Positions 1 to 10,766 of a stretch of 64,000 nt of DNA are shown here, in pieces. The DNA comes from Todiramphus chloris collaris (lineage: Eukaryota; Chordata; Aves; Coraciiformes; Alcedinidae): positions 29,637,155-29,701,154 of the forward strand of contig JANVCC010000022.1 in assembly GCA_025345505.1 (NCBI GenBank), written 5' to 3'. Each line of letters starts with the position of its first letter. Position 1 is the stretch's first letter. A model generated the notes under the pieces. It was not told the DNA's origin, did no database searches, and saw only the letters and a list, made by a program, of their open reading frames with translations. The translations under genes and the position numbers were made by a program.

Positions 1-2999
1 ACATTATGGTTTTGGCCAGTGCAGTTTATGATGGTGACATAGTATATTTATTTTTAATGTGGAGTCGGCCCGTGCCTGATTGAACAATGTACAAATAAGA
101 GATATTGAAATCAAAACTGGTTTGGCTTGCTGGCCAGCGTAGACAAGAATAAAAAAAAAAGCTGAACAATTCCAGCAGGTAATTCTCAGTCTTTGGTGGT
201 GCTTAATTAAACTTCTACATGTCAGAGGGAGGAGAGAGCAAGACTTTCCCTACTAGTATTGCATGCATTTTGTGAATGATGATTATGACTTGGAAACATT
301 AGTTCTCATGCAAGATGTTGTTCTTTGACATTCTGATTTTATGAATATTAAAAATCTTTATCATCTGGTCAATAACTCCTGGTATTCATTTTAGAAAAAC
401 CTGATATTTTCATATTGTTCTGTAGATGGGGATTACAGAGAGACCGCAGGATTGTGGAACAGTGTAGAACAAGAGCATGAACAAAACTGGAAGCTGGACA
501 TAGTCTTCTGCTAATAATCAATCTTGCTCAAAACTTCAGGTGAAATAAAAGGACTGTGATAGCCACTTTCACATGTCTGACCCTGTTGAAAAGACTCTGA
601 GAAATAATAAGTATCTTGCTATTTCTTGCTATGTGGGCAGGCTGCTTTCATTATCTATCCCCGGAAAAGATTTCACTTGATGACAGAATTATTATTAAAT
701 CATGTATTTGGTTGCTGGGAGTTACCCCAGACTCGAAATTCAACAGAAAATAGTCTTTATGTTGTTGATAAGGTAACTAAATTTGCATATATTATATCTG
801 AAATAAATGGGACGAGCCAATGGAATCTCTAGTAAAAGTTTTAAAGACCTTTTCTACTATGCTTCTGTAAACAAGCAGAAAATGAAATGTTTCCCAGCAC
901 TTGGCTGAGTGCAATGATATCATGCTTGTTAAAGTGTTTAACTACAGCAAAACAAATAGCCCAACTGCTCTGTATCTGCTGGGGTAGAGAAGAACTTTTT
1001 GGGTCCTAAATGTGGTGTACCCATGGGGTACTCTAGGGATCCTGAACCAAGAAGTGTTTGAGGCACAAATCTGGAACAAATAATAAAATCTTTCTTTCAC
1101 ATTTTTTTTTCCGTACATATTTTTCTGTTTCAAAGGTACCTAATAACACAGTGTGGTTGGAATAGTGAGATCATCCTCTACTCTCCCTAGGAACCAAAAA
1201 AAAGAAAAAAAAAATTATGCAAAGATATTAATCATACTAGTTGTAGCAGAGGGCAGCTATCTTCCCCAATACTTGTTCCATGACATAAATAATATTTCTG
1301 GGTGTCTTCAGGGAGGATTAAAAAGTCTGCTGTTAAAGAGCAAGGAAGATATGGATATTTTCATTTTGTCTTTCCCGCTGTTACTCCCACCCAAGATAAA
1401 ATGTTAGCAGCAAATTTATCTCTGTTATGTCTTCTGTCGAAGTCAGCTTGGGTCTCTGCTTCAGACTGTTCAGTATTTGATAATTCCCATTTAAGTCAAA
1501 GCTCCAGTTAGTTTCTGACCGTCATGGCTGTCAAGGTATAAAATAGCCTCCAAACAAACACTGCTTAGTTGGTAAGTAATTCATGGTGTAGGCCTTCAGC
1601 TGCGATTGCAAATCAGACTGATAACATGAGAAATCACTACAGTGAACACTGAGCCATCATTATCTTTCAAAAATTGAGAATCTTGTACTATCTTGTAAGC
1701 AGTTTCTCTTGCTAGAGGCAAGGCGGTGGTGAGGAAGGCTTTGGCCAAGCTAAATCTATTGCAGAATTCAAAGGAATTCTCAGGGAAAATGATTAGATGT
1801 TTTGTTTTTCCAGCATTGCTATAATGGATTTTGTCTTGGAATAGAAAATGGAGGTCATACTGAGAAAAGGAAAATGTTTGTTTCTTTTATGTGGTCAAAA
1901 GTGGAAGTCTTCCAAATTTGGGAAAATACAGTAATAAATCTGCAGCCACCTAGAATTATGTGGTGTTACAAGTGAAGACAGCTCCAAACTTTGTTCCTGC
2001 AGCAGGAACAAAACTTGGTTTCCCCCACTTTGAATCCACTGCTGCCTGAGTTCATCTCCATTGACCCTCATACCAGTGACCTGAGGCAGAGCCAGGCTGC
2101 CTGAGCTCCTGTCTTCCAGGGCATCACTGCCCACAGCAGATGTTTTTGGTACAGTTACACCATGATTTTTTTACAAATGAGTATTGCCTGTGCTGTAACA
2201 TCTGGGACAGTCAAATTCAGAGGTCCTGTTGGACTGGGTAGCACCTTGTGGGCTCCTGAATCCCTAGCTATGGCAGGCAGCCACATTGGTTGACTTCAAG
2301 AGGGGACTTGATATTAAAATCAGTCTGGATTTTACCTCCATTACTTTCCAGAAACTATTCAAGTGCCTCACCTGTCTGATAATTAAACAGCATCTGCCTG
2401 CCTTGCTGAGGTCCCCCCGCTCAGGCCTGGGAGAGCATCTTTGCCTTCTGACAGGCTGTCCTTTACATTTTTCTCTTGCATGCTTAATACTGTTAATTCA
2501 TTGCATTTCCTCCTCCGCCTCTCGCTTGGGTATTTTCTGCCCATTTTCTCTATGTTGCCAAGTGGTTCTGTGTTGTAGCTCGTTAACTGCCAGTGTGTTG
2601 GTGTTGCATATGGTTAAAAAAGTGTAGCTGGCAATGTAGTATCACCTCCGCAAAAGAAAAAGATGTGAAACCCCACTGAATTCAGCCCTGAGGCTGCTCC
2701 CATGGGGACTGTCCGGGGCAGGGACCCTAAGGGGTATGATTCATTAGGGATGCTGTGCAGCTGGGGAGTCTGATGCACAGGGCTGAGGTCAAGCAAACTT
2801 ATGGCAGTGCATTGAATGTCATATTTGGCCACCGGGGATTTAAAATGTTGAGGTTAAACATCATCACTGGAAATTTTCTGGGAAACTGGTGACTCCAGAG
2901 GAAGCAAAACAGGTAATGAGGGTGGAAAGCGAGCTCTACTGAGCTGGTGTGAGAGGGGAGGGGGATGATTGCTTGCCACTTAGGAGAAAGCAAGCCCCC
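1..2999. other. Noncoding DNA, no gene seen
   Basis: AT-rich single-copy sequence. Open frames are at most about 113 codons, overlap on both strands and show no recognisable domain. An octamer-type ATTTGCAT lies at 781-788. At 75-135 a stretch (TGTACAAA followed about 50 nt later by AGACAAG) faintly resembles the old amniote MIR-like repeat, too weakly to call. Short A/T homopolymers occur near 150, 1106 and 1197. Nothing else is supported. Confidence 0.7.
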
Positions 3000-3104
3000 T
3001 GAAGCAGAGGTTGTTTTCCTCTGTGGAGACCAGGCAGGGAGAGGAGCAGAGGGAGTAGAGCTGTGGAGTAGAGGGGCTGGAGGAGGAGCAGGGGGAGGTG
3101 GGGT

Positions 3105-3440
3105 GAGCGGGGCCCAGCCTGGCAGGCGGTGGATGTGCCAGTGCCTTGGGTTGTCGTTTGCACCTCAGTCACGTGTGTGGAAAACATTGCCGCTGTTGTA
3201 GCTGGGTACCGCTTGCTGCGCGTGGGTGCAAATGGCAAGGCGAGATGTGGGACGGAGCAGAGCTGGGCCCAGCTGCTTCTGTTTATGCTCTGCGGGAGGG
3301 AAGCAGACGTACAGAGTGACTGTGGCTTGCCGAAAGTCAGCCGGGGGCTGGCGGCCATGAGAGTCAGTCCAGAGCCTGCTTGTTCTCCCCATCCATGGTC
3401 AGAGCCAGCTGCTTGTCCGCGGGGTTCGTTTCACTTGTGA
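3105..3440. promoter_or_regulatory. CpG-rich patch, possible promoter or enhancer
   Basis: By hand count about 18 CpG fall in roughly 330 bp, far denser than the flanks, including CCGCGG near 3417. Immediately upstream, four G-runs (3073-3076, 3091-3095, 3100-3103, 3109-3112) could form a G-quadruplex. A CACGTG E-box lies near 3170 and a TGACTCA AP-1-type site near 3437. Islands of this kind mark promoters or enhancers in birds, but no exon or transcript start can be defined. Open frames of about 100-140 codons cross it on both strands without recognisable domains. Exapted old GC-rich DNA is an alternative. Confidence 0.35.
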
Positions 3441-3515
3441 CTCACTGCTCATCCTCAGCAGTTCAGCCCTGGGATGCCTCCTCACCGTACTCTGGAAGCC
3501 CTGGCAGGGCACAGA

Positions 3516-3574
3516 TTTTTTTTCTTTTTCTTTTCCTTTTTTTTTTTTTTCTTTTCTTTCTTTCTCTCTTTTCC
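3516..3574 (+). repeat. 59-nt pyrimidine tract
   Basis: An uninterrupted C/T run dominated by T with scattered single C, directly downstream of the CpG-rich patch. Its complement (A/G only) creates a spurious Lys/Glu-rich stretch in a minus-strand open frame at 3399-3944. Such tracts arise by slippage. Confidence 0.9.
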
Positions 3575-6500
3575 ATCTCGAAAACAATAGTGAAATTCCT
3601 GAAAAGGGGGTGAGCATGTACATGCTTGCAGGTGTACTTAGGGAGCGAGGCAACTGAAACTGAAAAGTGGTGGTGAAGGGAGGCAGCCCAGGGCCCGCTT
3701 GCGCTAGCAGTTCTTGTGAGGGCATCAAGGCTTTGTGGAATTGCGTTGCAAACCCCAATTCCACTGTACTTCTGTTTTTAAGTCTCCCTCTGTATCCCTG
3801 AGGACCATAAACCTCTAGAAAAACCAAACCAAAACAAACAAAAAATATAAATCCTTCCCATGTAATAGTTGCAGAATGTGTGTTCTGAGGACGGTCTTGG
3901 TGGTGCCATGGTGGAAGCATGGTGCACCCGGAACAGATATACAAGGAAAGGGGGAGAGCCCTGATGTCTCTTGACTCTGTCTCTCCTTTTCAAATTCGAG
4001 TAGGACATGTGGCTCCTGACACATGTTGTCTAACCAGCTTGGTTTTATATGCTACTTCAGTCAGGAAATTAATCAGGAAAAGAGATAAGGGAACATTATG
4101 CTATTCAGAGTAAATCACTACGTTACACAATGCTGCTCCCATTGCCTAGGTAAAGCTGTTTAAGAAAATGGGCTGGCTTGAGGGCTTCCTTCTGATTGTC
4201 TAATTAAACTTCCAACCTTTGCAATTATGAAAATAACTGTGTGGTTAGAACTACTTGTATATGCTATAGGTAACTCTGGAATTAGCTAGAAAGAGACTAA
4301 GACATCTGCCTCAAGAGCTTTATTCTGAGATTTCTCTTTTTTTAATGCACTTTGGGTTTCTTCTGAAGATATTATTTCAATGTAGAGTATCACAAGCTTA
4401 TAAATGCAACTGCTGTGATGGCTGAAACTAGAGGTCCACTTTTTGCAACCTCCCGTTTGCAGCAACGCCCAGTTAAAAAATGCCTCTGGGGGAAGTGCAA
4501 GAAAACTGATAAGATACACAAAGCAGACAGGTCTTTGTAGCCGCAGCATGCAGCTTCCATTTTTAAAACGTTTCATTCAATCGCAGCCAAGCAATTGGAA
4601 GATAATGTCTTGTGGCAGAGAGTTCTGCTGGTTAACTGTGCGCTGCATTAATGCTTTCTTTTAACTGTTTTCATCTTTTCTGGCATGCAGATGTGCTTCC
4701 TATGCTATTATAGGAGGAGGCAAAGTTGATAGAATTTTTTTTTTTTTGATTCTGGGAACATTATGCCTATTATTTGTTTTTTTTTTTTGGGTTGTTTAAA
4801 TACAGGTATTTAACCTGTAATTCCAAAACACTGTCCTATTTGTCTTACTTCAAAGTCAACACATTCCCTTAGGATGGGTTCTAGTCTCATATAATTTTCT
4901 ACTTTCTCCCACACCTACAAATATTGGAAACAGCTGTCTACCTGATCTCCTGGGGTACAATCCTTCTCAGGTGAAGGTGACTCCATCTTTCACGGTACAC
5001 CTGTGCACTATGCAAGCAGCTTGTTCTGCCTGACGTAGCTGTGAAGGTTTTCATTATGACAAGGCTACAGATGCAAATATTAAAAAAAAACAGTCTTCAA
5101 AAGAATTGTCACTTCTTAACCCCTTGATTCATCCCTGGGGATGACTGTGTCAAATGAAGGACTGGTAGCAGAGACTGTGTTGTCCTCCAGTACATCAGAA
5201 GTGGACTTGGTGCTACTCAAAATGTTTCTTGTCAGGCTCTGTTAGCACCTCATCCCCATCCTTTGTTGATACAAGTGAGCACATCCCTTTGTTAGCTTGC
5301 TTGTGTCTTATAATGTCCTCTTTTCTTTTTTTTTTCCTTCTCTTTTATCTGATCCTCCTTATAAAAACAGAGCTATGTGATGCATAGCTGGATGCACTTT
5401 GAGAAATCTGCTGCTGCCTGAGTGCTACCTGTTTGTGTGATCAGAGGGGAGTGCTGAGCTGAAGAATAGAATATGTCTTTTGTGATTGATCTGTCAGGCG
5501 GGTTTGATAGTGCGGAAAAAGTAGTAGGTGTTGTACGTATAGAAACGTTTTGGGCTTGGACTCTGTTTGCAGTCTGAAATATGAAGTGTGCTTGAAATTT
5601 GAAGGGAGAGAGGGACTTTGCATAAGCAAGCGGTAAGCGCAGCTGAGTGGCTTGTCTGGTGCGTTCGACTGATTTATTTATTTATTTGTCTTTAAATTTT
5701 GTTTGTTTGTTTCTAATGGTGCTGGTTGCAGTGGTGACTTCAGCGTGGTAGCCCATGGAGGTACTGACAGAAGCAGGGATCTGGTGGTGAAGGTGCGATA
5801 CATGTGGTATTCAGCCATCACTCAATGCCTCACATTCTTGTGAGAAATCTGCTTTAATCTGGGTCTGGTTCCAACTGGCAGTGCATAACAACAAGGCTTT
5901 CCAGCCTTCTCCTCCCCCGGGGTTTCAGTCCTTAAAGATGCAGGTTCTGATAGCATGTTTTTCTTTCCAAGCCAAAATTTAGTTAAAAAATTGACAAGCA
6001 CTTACACCCAGCAAAATATTTAACCTTACTGCCAGGCTGGAATTAGTCTTTGAGTTGCTTTCTGCTATTTCATGGATAGCAGCACTATAGCGATCAGAAA
6101 ACAGCATAGCTACTTCACTCCCGTTCTCTTTGCATCCAAGAGCTCCGTGAGGTCACCCTGTTGTCACCGTGGCTTCTCCGAGATCTTTCTCTAGTAAGAT
6201 TGTCAGCTACTTGTCTTCCTTGTAATTTAAAGGCATTTTCTCACAAGGCTCCATGAAACAATAGACAAGGGATTGCAACCTCTTGGGACACAAGTGTTGT
6301 CCTTGCTTTCCACTCTTGACGCTCAACTTCTATGCAGTGGTGATAGTTGCCAGAACTTGTTCTGTGTCCGAGCAGGGCTATGTATGGATCAGCATATGCC
6401 TTCCCTGATTTATTTCAGGGTGACCTTTAGCATTTTGACACCATTTTCCATATATCTGGCAGAGTGAAGATAATGTAGTCTAGTGATTACATGTCTAAAT

Positions 6501-7439
6501 GCATACTCTATTGTAAGCTGTTTATGCCCCTAGCCACTGAAATGGCCTGTTGTCAAGCTTTGTGTGACGTATCTTTAAATGATGCTAACTCAAGGAAACC
6601 CACTTTCTTTCTAGCCATAGCAATGAAATCAGGCTCAGTTTGCACTAAAAGGTCAGTTTTTCATGTCCCTTTGCAATTGATGTGGTCTATGGTTTTTGTC
6701 CTACAAAGATGCCTCAGCAGGGCTTTCACTGTTTTTTTTTTCCTTTGTTTTTGTTTTTTTTGTTGTGACCAGTATAAATATCTCCTGCCCTTTCCTGAAG
6801 GAAGAATTCTGAATTGTCACTGACTTTTGTAAGTTGCTCTTAAGATAGTTATCTGTATCACTGTAAGAAACGTAGTTTTGATGTGTTTAAATCCCTATCT
6901 AGTATCAAGAAGCTCTTGGTTATCTGAATGTAGGAGTTAGGCTGTCCGGTGCTGGTGGCTCCAAGTAGACCTGGTGGCAGTACCACTGGCCAGTCTATCC
7001 AAGGGTGAAGGGATCAGTTTTTGGAAGGTTTTACAGGACCCTGTTGTTCAGTCTAGCATTGCGGAGCCCCAGTGAGCATTGTGGTGCTCCACCCGTGTTG
7101 CCTTGTGAGTGCAAGTGCTGATACTGCCCCCAGTACCAGGCATCACTCTTGGTAAAGCTGGGCTCTGACAGTGCAAGGGTTTTGGTATTTTGCAGTTTGC
7201 AAATTATACTGATGCTCAATTCTTTGCTGATCTGGGACCTAAAAATCAAGTGAGGTTGTAGTGGTCTGAGTGCCTAGGTCGAGAGACTCCAGGTGACCTC
7301 TGTGCAGCCCTCATGACTCTCCAGATATGTTATTTTTACCCATGCTGCTCAACTTTCTCCAAAGAGAAACTATTGGCACCGTCTGTCTAAAGCATACTTG
7401 ATTTAGGTTATTTTTCCATTTACTTTAATCGTATTCTCA
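3575..7439. other. Noncoding DNA, no gene seen
   Basis: Mixed AT-rich sequence. It contains an A/C tract near 3818-3846, T-runs near 4735, 4780, 5327 and 6730-6765, a short (TTTA)n at 5673-5689 followed by (GTTT)n near 5700, and an octamer ATGCAAAT at 5071-5078. Open frames reach about 110 codons and look random. I see no exon, repeat family or RNA gene. Confidence 0.65.
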
Positions 7440-8060
7440 ACTCATTTAACAAACAGACAAATGTGTAATGCTTGGGGCAGACCCAGTTCGCCTGTGGGAG
7501 AAATAGTTATTTTAAATAAAAACAGTCTGATTTTTCTGGAGGTGATGAAGACCCGCAATTCTGATTGACTAGTTCACCAATAGATAAAAATCAAAATATC
7601 ATCAAACTTATCTATTTACAAATTGTCCAGGAGCAGATTGTGAAATTGTCAGGTTTGTCATGTAAAGTTATTCACTAATTTCTTCAGGGAATAATTAGAT
7701 CATTAGACAAATATGCCATAGGCAATCTGTGTGGGAACTTGTGTAATTAACCAATCCAAAATGAGTGATAAATTGTATATCGGTAATTTTCACACTTAGC
7801 AATTTAAGATGTGTTAAGTAGTTTTGTCATCAAGTGAAGGAACAGAAACAATACATTGTGACTTATATAACTAATTAGCATTCCCAATTTTACAAACACA
7901 AACAATTTGGAATTTACCTTGGGCAACAGTTTGCTCATGTGAGGTAGGAGAATATTCATGAGCGCAGAACTTTGCACTCACTTTTTGCAAATGCTTGAAC
8001 GTTAAAGAGGTCATAAATCTGGTTAATCAGAAATTTGCCTTTCAATTCTAACAAATGTTC
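7440..8060. promoter_or_regulatory. Candidate conserved noncoding element
   Basis: About 600 bp with almost no open frame, few CpG, no low-complexity runs, and many homeodomain-type cores (TAATTA, TTAATTAAC, TAATTAG). It also holds a TATTCATGAG site near 7954 and an AGGTCATAAA nuclear-receptor-like half site near 8009. This texture is typical of vertebrate enhancers that stay conserved across amniotes. The call rests on composition and motifs only; conservation was not tested. Confidence 0.45.
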
Positions 8061-8579
8061 ATGGTATGTTACTAAGGGGGGGGAGGGAAATAAATAAATC
8101 TCTTTTCTTTTCCTGATATTGGCTCAGCTTCCTGTAAAATCCTCTTTGACAGCACTTAAAGAATCAGAATTCTGTTGTACTAAGGAATGGGCTTGTGCAT
8201 GTTTTGTAAAGTACTGGGTGATTCCTTTGTTCACGGAATTGCTGAATTTATGGTGCAATGTCAAATTATGACTTTCATTGTAAATGCAATAAGCAGGAGA
8301 GGAGAGGTTGGAAACAGAAGAATATAGTAATCTGGAAAGGTTAAACTGAGAATGGATGGATGTTATTGGGAGAGGTTACGCCGCGGCTACAAGTAGACAA
8401 GAGGCACAAGGCTGGTTACCAAGTGGAAAGGCTGTGATCACCATGGTAATAGGAGAGGTGTAGCAAGGAGAGGTATACCATCAAGTGGTGGAGGTGGACA
8501 GAATATCAAAAAAGAAAAAAGCTCTGGATGCTGCAATCCATTTAAGACCTTAGTATAGCCACCTAAGAAGGTGGGATCT
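8061..8579. other. Noncoding DNA, nothing notable
   Basis: A G8-containing purine run near 8076-8090 is followed by unremarkable sequence. No coding or repeat signal is supported. Confidence 0.6.
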
Positions 8580-8615
8580 GCTATGGTAAACTGGGGAGCT
8601 ATGGTAAACTGGGGA
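8580..8615 (+). repeat. Perfect 18-bp tandem duplication
   Basis: The unit GCTATGGTAAACTGGGGA occurs at 8580-8597 and again at 8598-8615 with no mismatch, so the duplication is probably recent. It falls in noncoding sequence. Confidence 0.95.
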
Positions 8616-8642
8616 AAACAAAAGATCTTGCTGAAGGTTTTA

Positions 8643-8693
8643 CATATATATGTGTGTGTGTGTGTATATATACATATATACACACATGCACAC
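8643..8693. repeat. TG/TA/CA microsatellite with hairpin
   Basis: A (TG)7 run at 8651-8664 passes into alternating TA and then CA. The arms 8659-8671 and 8674-8686 are exact reverse complements (13 bp) around a 2-nt centre, so the tract could extrude as a cruciform and, as alternating purine-pyrimidine DNA, adopt Z-form. Confidence 0.9.
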
Positions 8694-10446
8694 GTACCAT
8701 GTGAAGGAAGAGGACCTCTTGGTCCTCTTCCATACCTGAATTTGAGGTCCACAAACTCCACAGTTCTGCAAGTGGTTTAGGCACAAAAATGAAATTCTTC
8801 TCTTGTCCTCTCCTTCTATGCAGCATCTTTTAGCTACAGAGTGAGCTCATCAGTATAATATTAGGTCAAGTGCTGTGCAACACTATGTATATATAACAAG
8901 GCTGTGATGTGTGCAATCCAGGGCTACTGATGATATCAAGGTCTCTGGGAAGAACAGGCAGCTGTCTGCTTTTGTACATTATGCTGATACTACAAGAACT
9001 GTGAATGGCCTCTGGTTTGCTCGGAACACATAATCAAACAGACAAATTAGTGACACTGTCCAGTTGTATCAAGACACCAAAAAATCCCCAAATCTACCTA
9101 ACTTGAACCTTTTAAAGATCAGTGGGTTAGACTCTCTTTTTTTCAGCCTGAAAAAGATATATGAGGGTGCCAGGATGCTCTTAGAATAAAGAGTCTTGTG
9201 TTTAGACTGTTAAAAATAATAAAAAAGAAAAATCCACTGCACCACTGCAGAGTCAGCAGAGGGAGCGTGAGTTAGAAAGCCTCTCTTAGTATCTGAATGG
9301 CTACAATGTTGGAGGAGGGAAGTAAACAGAAAGACAGGTGTGAGCTAGACTTGTGGGGAAGAAATAGACCTAAAATAAAATCTCGATGATAAGGTGACAG
9401 CAGCAACACTCCTTGATGAAAGTTGTAATACCTTTGCCCTTGAAGGCATGTGAGCTTGATTGAAAACATGCTAAAAAATGTAATAAATTTCTTTGAGGTT
9501 GCACTTCCAACTCCTATGATTTTAATTATTATTCTTGCAATATTTTGTGCTTGTATTGTCTAGTCCATCAAATCATAATTACATTAGATTTCTTTGCTTT
9601 TCTGTAATTTTTGCCTTTTGGGTTTCTATTGAAATAATACAGTCTCAGTATTCCCAAGATGGTTGTGGAGTCAAGCTTAAATTGTGATCTGAGTGCATTT
9701 AATGTGTGAAAAAGCCATAAGGCAAATAACAAGATTCTCAGGGCTTGAGAAGTCATGATTGAGCTGGCAATGCTAGCACTACTTAAAATGACATTTAATG
9801 AGAGTGCATTTCTGGGCAACTCCACAGAATCTATTTTACCTCTGTATCGTGTAGGGTTTTTCTTTTCAGTTGCAGAAAAAAATATGTAAGAAAGCCTGAA
9901 AAAGTATTTTTGCATTTGTGTTAAATTTGTTTCTTCCAAGAATATACACTTACTGTCTGGAACTGGACTTTATTTTTCTGGTTAGGACTTTTCAGTCATG
10001 CAGATAGCCAGTCAAGTCTGGTAACAATCATTTCCTTGACTATCTTTTAGAAAGGTACATCTAGAAGGATGACCAGGAGTGGCCTTAAAATTTAAACCAA
10101 GCTGTAGTTTTAATTGGGGAAAAACTTCTGTTTCTCAATCCTAGAGGTAAGAAGTAATGCCATACTAGCTGGATGATATTTTAAATAATTGAATGTGGTT
10201 TTGTCTTGTCTGTCAATTCAGAAATACGTAGCATGACCTTTTTTCACTTCCAACAAATCTGCATCTATGCTGAAGATCAAAATGAAGATAAGTGATTGTA
10301 TAGGAGATACTTGTGGGCTACTTACATTTTTGCTCAGTTTTTAATGCTCTTCTTTGTCTGTACAATAATTTACTTTGATGTGCACACTCAGAAATGCTGC
10401 ATGAGATTAAGGGGGAAATTATGTTGAAAAACTACTCGTTGTTTTA

Positions 10447-10499
10447 AATAAATAAAAAACCCCACAAACAAACAAACCAAGCAACCCAACAACAAACAG
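10447..10499 (+). repeat. A/C-only-type low-complexity tract
   Basis: Nearly all bases are A or C, with AAAC/AAC units and runs of CCC, interrupted by a few G or T. It belongs to the group of strand-asymmetric tracts also present at 30683-30769, 45018-45060 (same strand sense), and 24086-24152 and 48037-48136 (opposite sense). Confidence 0.8.
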
Positions 10500-10689
10500 C
10501 ATCCCCCTCCCAAAAGTATCTAAGATCTATTCTACTTTTGACTACTAAAGATCATTCTTTGCAGGACACAGAGGTATGGTGCTTTTCTGTGTCTGTCTCA
10601 TGTGGGTTATTGTGCTAGTAACTCTTCATGCATTTTCAGTTTGTTTCTTTCCAGTATTATGTTACCCAGTTTATTTTCAGTGTGGTGGG

Positions 10690-10766
10690 TTTTTTCTTTT
10701 TCTTTTCTTTTTTTTTTTCCCTGTCTTTTTTTTTTTTTTTGTTTCCCCTCCCCTCTCCCCTTCCTA
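10690..10766 (+). repeat. T/C-rich tract
   Basis: Long T-runs with interspersed C pass into a CCCCTCCCCTCTCCCC-like stretch, broken by only a few G. It explains three overlapping Phe/Leu-rich open frames, which are not genes. Confidence 0.85.

Noticed and set aside
60..135. Possible MIR-like fragment
   Set aside because: Only TGTACAAA and AGACAAG at about the right spacing; too little to call.
2936..3358. 140-codon open frame, minus strand
   Set aside because: Composition follows the CpG/G-rich patch. Low-complexity Leu/Pro/Ser and no homology I know.
3399..3944. 181-codon open frame, minus strand
   Set aside because: Its Lys/Glu-rich middle is the complement of the 59-nt pyrimidine tract. 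No domain, and it overlaps other frames.
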